Shown piece after piece: positions 23,781 through 35,125 of a stretch of 64,000 nt of DNA (positions are counted from its first letter, which is position 1; every line of letters begins with the position of its first letter). The position numbers and the translations under genes were made by a program. Below the pieces are notes generated by a model. The model ran no database searches. It saw only the letters and a list, made by a program, of their open reading frames with translations, and was not told the DNA's origin. The DNA is from Psettodes erumei (taxonomy: Eukaryota > Chordata > Actinopteri > Pleuronectiformes > Psettodidae), in assembly GCA_016785225.1 (NCBI GenBank), contig JAFBJZ010000781.1:434001-498000 (forward strand), in the 5' to 3' direction.

Positions 23781-26700
23781 ACAAGTAAACAGCGGGACAC
23801 GAGCCGCTTCCAGAGCGCTCGGCCTTTGAAATCCTTTCGGTTTTGAAGATAGCAGCCAGTTATGACTTTGCTAATCCGCTGAGGTTTTATTGATTGATTT
23901 TGCCCAGCAAGATGGACTTTTGATATTTTTTAATCCATGGCTCATATGACTTTTTGTCTCCTTTCTTCTCCGCTCCCCTGTGATAATATCTCTCAGCACA
24001 AGTGGCGGACGGCTGGTACTTTCTTAATATTGGCAGCAGTTTGGATTATGAAGCCCTTGTGCTTGCAGATCCATTGAAAGCCATCCTCTCTGTCTAAATA
24101 TAGTAACTTTTACTCCCCTCTCACTCTGCTCCTGTCTGTTATCTGTTGGTACCGGAGTCTCTCTCATCTATAAAAGAGCATTCCGTACACTTGTTTGACT
24201 TACATCTTTCTTTACAGACTCAGTCCTTCTCCTCGTCTGTCCTGACTTTTGTCTGTCTCCCTCGTCCCCTTCTGTTCCCTCCTAGAGGTTATGAATTAAT
24301 AAAGTCTCAGATATGCTAATGACACCACCTCCACCTCCATGGGTGCGAGAAAGCAGCACGTTCAGCTATGACCGCTGATCACCAGTTATGGAGCTCAATA
24401 ACAACGGGGTTTAATAAAGCCTGAGTTGACGGTGAAGACGTCAGCTGCTAGCTAATTGTGGTAATGTCCCCGTGGCCAATTAAATGAGTCACCAAACACA
24501 GGCTTTACAGCTGATCATTTATTGAATCATTAGGAACAGTCAATATTTATTTTCTGTATTTAGATGAGTGTTTACCCAGAGACAACGAATAGCTATGAAG
24601 AACACAATTACTGTCTGTGGAACAGTTTGACTGAACAGATGACTTCTCCAGTCAGTCTGATATACAGTGTGCGTCTTTGTATTGCACACATTCTTGTTAC
24701 CTGTCAAATCTGTCATTGATGAGTAAAATCCGTATTCCCCGTTGACCGCACACATGCTCATCTGCATGATGGTTAACCCATAAATCCTTTGTTTTATGCG
24801 AGTGCCGGCTGTGCGCCTTCCCAGAAGTGACTGCTGTGTACGCAGGATGCATTAAAGCCTGTGAACGGTGGGGGCAGTGAATCAGGACCAGACACAAATA
24901 ACAACCACAACAGCAGCTAAATATTTGAAGCTGCACTGATCAATATTTCTATTAGTGGGTGACTGATAGTGGACTTAATATAATAAGATTCATTTGGAGC
25001 ATGAAAAAGCTGATAGCCAATCGGTCGATTAGGCCTGGAGGAATCATTGGAATATGTTGAATGTGCTGTTCTCCGCTGGCAGGACCAGGTTACTTCTGTC
25101 CCTCCCACATGGTTAAATGCCACTCTCACGAATAATTAATGTTTGTGCATATTGCACAGGGTAAGGATGTGAGGTATTTCATTTCATGAATGAGCAGTTT
25201 GGTGGCTGGAACACTGGCAGGTAAAGTAAGAGCTGAAGTCATTTCTTTTCCTCCCTTTCTTCCTGTGCTGTATCATGGATCACGGACAACGAGTTAATAG
25301 TGTTACATTACATATTCAAGGATCAACTTCCACAGGGAGAATTAAACTGAAAACAGGTCACATATGACATGAATGCCACTTGTCAGCGTCCCTGTAAAAT
25401 CAGCTGCTCCAATGTTTCCCCAGGGATCACAAGGCTTTATCCCATGTTTTTAAACCCCGTCACAACAAGACTGGGCCCCAAGATGAAGAGAGAAGCGTGA
25501 TCTCATGGAGTGCAGAGCAGAGCTGACGTAGTCTCCTGAATGAAGAGTCTGTTGCCCCCCCCCCATGAAGTGTGAATTTTTGACAGTTGCTTAGATTATT
25601 ATCGGGAGTTAATCACATGCACTAAGATATTTTGAAAACTGGCTCTCAGATGATGGCCCGTGGCTGTCCGACCAACCACGCTAACCCCCAGACATACATC
25701 ACTTGTTGACATGTAATTCATTACCTTTCAATGGGAACTGTCAAAGCCAAGTGGATCTGTTGAGCCACAAAGAGGAGGGAAGGCTTTGACAGGCTTATTT
25801 GTCATGTTTGGATGCGTATCCAGTAAGCTGGGGTTATGATTGTTTGTTTCATTGTATTTACCTGCAGGCGAGGTTAGAAATCCACCTAATAAATGCCGGG
25901 CCTAATCCCCAATGTGGGATCCACAGAGATAATGATGATGCAGACGTTGAGAGGTGTACTACTGGCAATTTCTTCTTCAGTGATATAAGACTGGGAGTAT
26001 TTGGAGCCTCTTATGTTTAGACAGTGATTCATTAGATTGATTTTTCTTTCATGCTCTGGGGTATACTGTATTGGCTGACTTTTTTATTTCAGATCAGCAG
26101 CTACACATATGTTTGGTGGTACTTTTTAGGCAGTCAATTGTTTCATCATACTCAGTTATGAGGCTCAGCGTCCTTCTACAAGTCGTAATATGGTGAACAA
26201 GCTCATGATGAACACAACTGTGAATGTTTCCAAAGTTGAGAGGACGAAACGATTTCCAAATTTAATGCTTCTCCTGTTTTTCTATGCCGGGAAGGTTGTG
26301 TCATATTTTTTTCCCTCCTAATGGTTAAACCTGTCTCGAACTGTGTGCTCACACTTCATGTGCTCTGACAAATGAGCCACAGGAAGGCCATTCATTTGCT
26401 GCAAGAAATGTTGGCTGACACTGACCAAAGTCACCTCGATTCCATGTTTGTTTGCATGGAAAGGTTGGTTCCAGGTGAACGTCTGGCCAGAATTATCCAT
26501 CACCTCCAATCACCTATTGATGCTGCTATATGTGTGCCCTGTTGCTGCAATATCAGTGCCGCTGCTGGTTATTTTAAGGGGCATTAAGCGATGTATGGGT
26601 CCCAGCAGATTCATTTTGTGCTAGGGGGAAGTAAAAATCTCAGTTATGCTCCTTTAGCTTTACAGATGGCGTGAAAATACCGTAGAAAGTGGAAAGAGAG

Positions 26701-29700
26701 ACCATTCATTTTGTTTTGTGAGCCGTTTGTGCTTTTCATTTCCCATGCATTGATCTCTCTGGCCTCAGGCGAAAGGTTGAAGGCTGAAGTTGAGCTGGAG
26801 GTTGAGGCTGGAAACGTCGGGGCGTACTGTTGCAAGCTTAGTGAACTTTATGTTCACAGCATGAGCAATCTGGCTGATGGGTCGCTCCGCTACAGATTGA
26901 GGGTAGCGCCAGAGGCTCAAGTTCCATCTATGTAATGGTCTGCAGCAACAAAGTTTTGACGGGACAAACACATCGTGTTGCCTTTCATAATGCTACGAGT
27001 GCTAATTAGATGGCAGTAATGGAAAATAAACAGTGAAAAATCAATACGATTGCTTTCAAGCTCGCCATCAACCCCAGCGATGCATGCGAGCCTTCCCCAG
27101 ACATTATTTTGGAGACGCTTATTCGCGTAGCCTTCGTAGCACAGTGGGAAGCTTTGAATGGCTGTAATAAACTTCTCATTGATTTTACGCTCAAAGGCAA
27201 AATCGCACTGGTAGGGAATCGGGCAATCTGATTGGTTGCTGAAGTCCGGCAACCGAAGAGTTTAGAATCTCGTCGGAGCTCTTATCCCCTGGTCAGTGTA
27301 GTGCGGTGGAAATGTGGAAGGCAGGGGTTGTGGAAGTGGCAGAATGTGTGGTGGAGTGGTCTGGAAGTGCTGTGGCCCTTATTCAAGCTAGCTTCCCAGT
27401 AGCATCCAAGTCCTTTTCCTCAAACACGTGAACGTCGAAAAAGACAGCATGGACCTCACTATGAAGCTCAGTATAGCTGAAGTCACTCACGTCGTTGCAT
27501 TATTTTCATATGTTCATTCGATACGCCATAGATGTCAGTGCTAAACGCAGCAGTTGGGGGGCTATGAGGCTCTACTTCGGTGCAGCGAGGCAGCTAAATG
27601 TGACAGTGTGTGGGGGGGGAAAGGGAAAAAGCGTTCAGCTTGACAGCTTTTTATTTGATGAAGCACATCTTCATCTGTCACATGTTCGTTCCCCTGCCCC
27701 GTAACAGCCAGCATCCGCTCGTTTCAGCGCGGCTGCTTTGTTTGGTTCAGTGCTTGGTGCTCCGTTTCACAAGCAAAACTGTGAGAGGAAGTTTAGTTGA
27801 AGCACAGACAAATAACAGCCCTGGATGGTAAGAATCCTACTGGTACAGCACCTTTGAAAACACACTTACAAAGACTAAAATTAACAGAATCCAAAACATA
27901 AATGTAACGCAGTACCGCAGTAACATGAAACTGGGGACAGTGATGGTGTGACACGTCATACAGCCTCTATATAGGTGCTCACTTGAATCAGATGTGTGTA
28001 GCTTTCCCACAGGCGCTGGACATTTATCTTTTTTTATTTGCCCCCTGTGTTCCCTCAGTTTAAATGTACAGTTGGAGAGCAGCAACAGTGACGACACAAC
28101 CTTGTGTTTGAAATGGGAACGTGGAAATCTGAAGTGTGAAGGTTCCAGTCGTCTCACTCCGCCGCCTGCCAGTGGGGCAACGCTCTCTGAACCAGATCCT
28201 CCCGCGCAACCTTTGATCGGTCCTGACGGAGCAGACAGCGAGGTCAGGGGTTCACACATTCTAAACCAGAGCTGAGGATGGAGAAAGAGTCTCAGAGAGG
28301 GACAAATCAATACAAAGGTTTAACATGTCAATATAAAAAGCAAGCCACTCTTTTAACCACCAGGAGCATTGTATTTACGCATGAACAATACACCTTTATG
28401 GTCAGTAAGACATACAGCCCACATCTCAGTTCATATTATCAGCAGTAAAAGGCACCAGAGGAGGTAAATCTGTCCGTCCAGCCACCTCTCACTTTACCTT
28501 TGAGGTCACTTTTATGAGTAAAACCTCACGTCCTGACCCGGCTCAGTTTCCCTCCCCGGCCGAAAATTACCTGGGTGAGGGAGTGACTTGGGGCCAAATC
28601 TCAGGTGATGGATTCTCCGTGAAAAAAGGGGGCAGATTGTGATAGATGGGCAGGTACGCGAGCCATTTCTCAGCTGCCTGCGCCAGCTGGGCTACCCATG
28701 GTAATGGCCTCTACAGGACACTGCAGCATGGAGCTTTTTATACTCGGAGAACAGGCAAGTTGTCCGGTTCACGCCAAAGTCAGCGTTCAAGTCACCTCTA
28801 CGTGACAGCAAGGGGTGGAAAGACGGCCGACACATGGCGTCCATACCAAACTAAATGTCAGGCTTTCAAATGAACTAGCTCTGTGTGTGTGTGTGTGACA
28901 GTTACAGTATCTAACGTAAACCTGTTTGAACATTATCTGTTGCTTTTGTTTTGGAGGATTGACCCTGACCCAAGGTGCTGTCAGAGTGGTACATCAGCCA
29001 ATGTCATTAGGCGGCACCAGTGTCTGTGCTGATCAACTCTTACCGCTTTTCAGAAAAGAAGGCGCTAATGACCAACGTGCGAATTCGGTGAATTCAGATC
29101 ATTTGTCGTCCTTGAGTTCCCTGCGACGCGGCCGCTTTGTAGAGCGAGGGTGTTAATTCCCCCGGTTCCTCCGCATCTCATCCACCGCGCCCGGGGAGGT
29201 AGAAAAAGAGGCTTGCCGTCTGAGCGGCTTATCTGCCGCAACATATGAGCAGAGAGGCCCAGTGAAGTTCCAGGAGGATGTCTTGTTTTAATTGCTTCTT
29301 TAAAGCCTGAGCAGCTGCACCGAGCGAGAGGGCACATCTGTAAAATAGCGTGGAGGCTCCACGGTGTACTGTGGGGGGAGCAGCGGGAGCTTATTCAGAG
29401 GGGTTCATAAGTCTTACCGTGGCACGGTAGCACTGAGTGCGGCTTTATGGCTTAAAATTGTTAGAAAAAAAAATAATAGGCTGCATAACAGGAGAGAACT
29501 TCTTAGGTGTTCAAATAATGGATCAGATTTTTCTTGAGTTGTCACACTTCTCAGGGATGTTGTGACCACACTGAAACAGTCGGACGGAAACATGACTGAT
29601 TAAGCCACAGTATTAAAAATGTTTTTTGTGGTTTTGGTTTCATTTCAATGCGACGTGGAACTGTGCTCATGAAGCGCGTACAAACAGCTTCCAGCTGGGC

Positions 29701-31380
29701 TCCGAACACGACTGTGTTTCTCTACTTCAAAAAGAAAAGCCCAGGAATCGGTGGCCCTCCAGATGCAGTGAGAACACTCTGTGATAGGTGACAGAGGCAG
29801 AGGCAGAGTCGTGACGACGGCTCCCCGGGGCTTCGTGTATCAGTGGCTGCTCTGCTTAAGTCAAACGTGGCTCCCAGTCACTTTGCGCGCACACGGGAGA
29901 TTATCTCAACAAACTGTGCTCAGCTCCGGCCATGCGTGTTTGTCACTGTCACTGCAAGTGCGGAATAATACCCGCTCCAGGTCTTTTTTGCACATTACCT
30001 CAAAATACACCACACGTCGTGAAGGTCCTTTGTGGAATTCTCAAAAATCAAAGACAAATGTATCAGTTTCCCTGTGTGACTGATTTCTGTCCGGCTCTGG
30101 TGGCGTGTACTGTACATGTGGGTGTTGTGCTTAACAAAATAGGCTGCAGAAGGGAGAGGAGACTGATGAGTTGTAAATCTTCGGTCTTGCTAGCTTGTGC
30201 GTCACTGGTGAAGAAGAGCCTGATGTAACTGTCCTTGCAAACTTCGTCGAGCTCTCCAGATAAACACAAAGTGTGTCGACCATCTCCGGTCACATCTGGC
30301 TGCAGAAGGCTGTGTTTCTGAACTCTGCCGCTTCTGTTTAGTTCTGACAACATAGTACTTCTGTTCGTCACTGCGATTCATAAGTAATCAGTGCTAAACT
30401 TTTCAAATTTGAAACAATCATTATGAAAGTAAAAAAAACACTCCACTGAATCACCATTTGCGCTCCTCCCCGCTGCACAATATTCCCAATCCCAAATTAG
30501 AGTTGATGCAGCAGCAGAGATTTCGTCTTCTTCCTTGTCCAAACCTGGTGCTGACATCATAATGCTGCCCATCAATGACCATCCAATCCTTTACTGGTAC
30601 TTTGTGCAAGTTTGATATGAATCCAGTTTCCACTGGTCTGTTCCAGCTTCATCCTGCATCCTTTACCCCCAGAGGATGCACTCCCACTGGAGCCACGGAC
30701 ATCTTTGACTTTTATGCTATTTTTTCGTGCAGTCCCACTCCCTAACACCTGTAAACGTGCTAACTGATCAGAACTAGAGTCTATAGATGTGTTAGCGCAG
30801 TCACGGAGCTGCTGAACTTGGATTTCCAGTTGCACCCTTAAATTAGTCATTTTAGTCATTCTGCTGTGCAGGCGACTTCTTCAAACGCCACAATTAGTGT
30901 CACAGTATTTGTGTCAGTGATAAAACTGATCTGAAACCAGTCTTTGCACATCTGTAATTATTTTCAAATGATTCATTTGTCTATTACTGAACAGATGACG
31001 GCATCATCATGATTGTTTGAGTGCCACATAATGTGCTTAATCACCTTTCAGAGGCTTTGAGATCCCCAGAAGACTGAAACATTTCAGACAAAGTATAAAA
31101 ATATAGGCAGCTGTCAGTGTAAACTGGATCAAATTGGCTTTGGAAATATGTGTGTAGAACCTTAACTGAAGGAAACAAAGCCACTGTACGCTTTAAAGTA
31201 TCCGTTCTTGGCTCTCCACCTTGATTTTTTTTTTCGTTTTTATGGAAGAGCCCTTCAGGGGGTTATGATTTATTTCTTGGGAGCGCTATGAGAGAGGGGG
31301 CAGACTGGCAGGCAGAGAGGAACACAATAAGAGAGAAACACGCTGAATAAATGGGCAGAGGCAAAATACAAGGTGTGCTG
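23781..31380. other. Non-coding DNA, no gene recognised
   Basis: Open frames up to 157 codons (minus, 27837-28310) occur in overlapping sets on both strands, with no recognised domains. A (TG)n run lies at 28882-28898. Stretches at about 24290-24530, 25800-25960 and 26995-27240 are rich in homeodomain/POU-like words and have a complex composition, so they may be enhancers. At 28027-28241 a pyrimidine-rich acceptor precedes an open stretch, a weak exon candidate. Minus-strand frames at 30063-30371 and 30572-30859 look mildly protein-like but match nothing I know. Confidence 0.4.
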
Positions 31381-31600
31381 CCAGAAGCCATGTCCGCCTC
31401 TGACTCGCGGAGCCTCGCCCGCTCAGCTCGACGCCAGCGCGGCGGAGAGCTCCGGTGACGCTGACGGAAGGCGATGGAGTCCGCCTGTGTAAATGTGTCA
31501 CTTGGCTGGTGCGGGGGCTGTCGGCGGCGATTAGGTCGGAGCCGTCCGCTGTTGTTCGAAAAGGGCCGATAATTGGACGAGGTGTCAGGACCGCGCTCTC
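31381..31600. other. CpG-dense patch (possible CpG island)
   Basis: By eye about 26 CpG dinucleotides lie within roughly 220 bases (for example CTCGACGCCAGCGCGGCGGA near 31428 and TCGGCGGCGATTAGGTCGGA near 31521). It could be regulatory or mark a transcription start. The 113-codon minus frame and the 64-codon plus frame here are unfamiliar and probably reflect composition. Confidence 0.35.
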
Positions 31601-34600
31601 TCTTCTGCTTCTGCTTTCATCCTTCATCGTTTGTTTTGTTTTCCTTTAGCATCTATGGGATCGCCTCCGGAGCCCTGCTCCTACAGGTGATGTTAGTGCA
31701 AACGCTGTGCAGCAGTGGTGGTGTTTTCTGATGGGAACGGGTTGCCAAGAAACAAGCGTACGCATAAATCCACTTTGGACCACGTGGCTCCATTTGTTGC
31801 CTGAAAGTGTTGTCTGTTTACCTCCCCCCCCCCAAAAAAACCCTGAATGATGCAAACATGCAGGGAGATTTGAGGCGGCTGTGGACGACAATATCATGCG
31901 GTAGCCGGATAACACGAGACTGAAAAGGCCTGATTGATATTGTTATTCAGTTTGAAAGCGTTCATGAATAATCATTTATCTGCCGGCTAATCGCTGGCTT
32001 CACCTGAGGACGGAGGCGCTTACTTTTACCTCCATAGTGGACCGCTCCCTGCACTTTCACCGTAATGTCTGAACCAAGATTGTGGAAGAAATATTACCGA
32101 GTGCCGGGCCATCCATCATCGGGGCTGCCCAGGCTATGAAATACAGGCTGGGCCCCACCAACAATGAGCCCTATCTTGTATGTTAGACCTCATGCTTGTG
32201 TATTTATCACCTTAGCGGCTGCACATCGTGTGATTCATTGAACAGTCTTGCTGATACAACATGCTGACTACATCTCTGGGCAGTCGGCCCGCTTCTCCAG
32301 CTATGGTAATGCTCCTCACCCCCTTTTTCCCCAGTGCCCTCAAAGAAGGATGTGCGGTCTGTTTTGTTGTTTTTTTTTACTTTGTATTTTGCTCTCTCCC
32401 ACTGTTGTTATGCTTATGAAAGTGTGTTTATGTTGTTGATATCTTTCGGGCGGCCTCGTAATAAGGTCTGCTGCCTGAGGGATGTGTCAGCGTGAGCGCA
32501 AAAAAAAAAGTTGGAGATGCCACAGAGGTATTTAAAAAAGAGTGGAGACTCTCTGCAGGCTTGTATCCAAGGGCGAAGGTTCGGTTTCAGAAGTGTGATT
32601 GTGTGCGTGCGTGTGTGCGTGCGCGTGTGTGGGTGGTAGTGGGAACACAAAGAAGACGGGGATGCTTCAGCGAAAAGGATTTCAGTCATCACGTAAAGTG
32701 CAGCAGGTTGTTTGACATAGCCTTCCAGCGCGCACGCTTCGTCTTTAACTGTAAATCTGAATTTGACAGAAAGCCTGTACATGCAGATGACACATCAATG
32801 CAGTTTTCTTCTCAGTATTTATTGTTCAGGAAGCTTTGCACCCCAGTAACCTCCAGCAATGAAGGGAACACGTCGACAGACCGCTCGCTGCTGCGCACGT
32901 GTGCTAATAAGTGAAAGCGACAGATCGTCTGTGTCACCACAGCTGGACAGTCACAGAGCCTGGTGAAGACATCAAACTGCAGAAGTGGAAACCACTGCCT
33001 TGCTTGTATCGACACATAAACCTGTCTCCCTTCAGTTACTGTCGAACAGTTTGTCTGAATCCGTGGCCGGGTTCCACTAACTGCACATCGTAGCTCGTCG
33101 CTGCGCCGAGCTGTTTCCCTGTTGCCTTGCTGTTATTACAACTGCATCCTTTCCTGGATCTGCCTTGGCTTGCCTTTCCTCCCAAGTTCATTATGCACAC
33201 AATCTGCGACAGAGTACATTAGTTGTACGCACTGTACAGCTGCCAACTCCAGTAATCTAATAGTAATGTATAAATTCCTTCTGGCAGGCCAATAAAACTC
33301 AAATTAGCTTCTCGGCAAAGGTAGGCTCGTGCAGCAGTTGACAGACATGTGAAGGGAGCATTAGCATATCATCGGCGTGGGCTCTCCGGGGACGGAGCCG
33401 CTCGCCACTTCCCCCTGACCTCCGACGTCTCCGGCGCTAGCCACGAGCAGAAACGCGCTGATGTGGTTAACAACTAGTTGATTTAATACATGCTCAGGTG
33501 GACTGGGACGTCTGATGGGTTCATCAGCGCTGCAGGTGGAGGGAGCAGGAAAAAGAAAACAGAAGGTGTCAAATGGATTATGTAAATTCCTGAGGAAAAG
33601 CACTTTTATGCTGTTGTTTTTTTATGTTGTTTTTAAACTTTATTACTGTTTTTTGGGGGGTGGGGGCAGTGATAAAGACAAACAATGCAAACTTAACTGG
33701 AATTGCATTAACTGAAAGTAGGACAGAAGTGCCTTTTGTTCTTTTGCATTATTCATGAAGGACAGTTCCATATATTATTTTGTGTGCAAAATGAATATAC
33801 ATGCCTATTGTGAGGCCGGCTGTTAAAATGCTTTAAGCGATCACGGGATATTACCTCAGTCAGTCATTTCAACACAATAATGGCGTAATAAAAGGATGTG
33901 TAAGAACTGTCGCGGAAATGACCGCACAGGAAGGTTTATTTCCCACGCCATAATCGCACGCAGAGCGCGCACGTCGAGATGATAATCTGCGTCGCCGTGC
34001 AGTGTCCTCCGTGTGTCGGAGGATCACCTTCCTGGAGGAGGCAGCGGGAAGCGAAACGGCGCTTTGTGGGCTAGCTAGCGCTAAACTGCTTTTTCAAGGT
34101 CCCGCGTACCTACTTTCTCCCATTATGAACCGCCCAGCCTCAAGGCCTGCTCTATATTCATGACATAAACGCTGCTCATACCTAATATTTGTGAATAGTT
34201 CCCTCCGTGTTCCAGTAAACAGTGGCTGCCCTCGCACCACTGGAGCTGCACTGGCACCTTTATTGATCTCCATGCAATAAAGGAGCACAGTACTGGCTCT
34301 GGAAATGAGATTTTTTTATACTACAGAAATATGCCATGTGAAATTGCATTACCTTTGCACATTCATAACATTTGTTTTCTGAAACAGAGTTAGGAATTAA
34401 ATCCCCGTCCTGGGGGTGTTGCTGTTTTTCTAGTTTACTTCTCGCTGCAGCTGCTATCAACAAAAGCATCTTTAGTAACTAAAAGAGAATTGTGTCCTCA
34501 GGGACAGAACATCTTGAACACCAGGAACATCAGGACTCTCTTATTTTCCTGTATGGTACAGTTGCTTTACTGAGGCATCGTGCGGTCGGGTAAAACACAC

Positions 34601-35079
34601 GTGAAACAAAAACCTTTCACAAACTGACCAACTCAGGGAAACTTTTTTTTTCCAGTGCTTGAGACTGTGAATGTGATGTCGCAGTCGTATAAAATGATAA
34701 CCAGCACTGAGGAGAACTGTTTCCTCTCAACGCGCTCCCGTAGTGGGGCTCATTTTCTACCCATCATCCACGGTGTCACATTTCTGGTGATGTGGCTCCT
34801 GCCTTCAATCAAATGTCTTTTGTGCAGGACTGCTCAGTTTGTATTTGTGTTGATAGACATTCAAGGCAGAGGGAGGCAGTCAGTGTGTACACATATGTGT
34901 GTGTGTCTGCTCATCAAGGAACCAGACCCAATGCTGCCTGAGATGGTTTCATGGTCACTTCAGAGTGATTTCCTTGCGGTTGTGATTTTCCTCCTGGACT
35001 TGAAGGCCAATTACAATTACAACGTCTTGAAAATGAATTGCTCTTTTGTAGAACACCACAATCCTCATGTTAATGAGTA

Positions 35080-35080
<1 letters not shown>
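31601..35080. other. Non-coding DNA with GT microsatellite
   Basis: No gene is recognised. An imperfect GT/GC run at 32593-32632 passes through the 140-codon plus frame at 32492-32914 and the 122-codon minus frame at 32414-32782, which marks both as artefacts. CpG-richer pieces at about 33365-33460 and 33908-34080 may be regulatory. The rest shows no pattern I can interpret. Confidence 0.45.

Positions 35081-35122
<42 letters not shown>
35081..35122. repeat. (TA)21 microsatellite
   Basis: An uninterrupted TA run of about 42 bases. Such tracts can extrude hairpins and are often length-variable, so the true length in the genome may differ. Confidence 0.95.

Positions 35123-35125
<3 letters not shown>

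Noticed and set aside
27837..28310. 157-codon minus-strand open frame, the longest in the window
   Set aside because: No domain or motif is recognisable, its hydrophobic C-terminal end comes from AT-rich DNA, and an equally plausible plus-strand frame covers it. In 64 kb an open frame of this size is expected by chance.
32414..32914. 140-codon plus and 122-codon minus frames
   Set aside because: Both pass through the imperfect GT/GC microsatellite at 32593-32632, which supplies Val-Arg-Ala-Cys or Thr-His-Arg runs. The flanks match no family.
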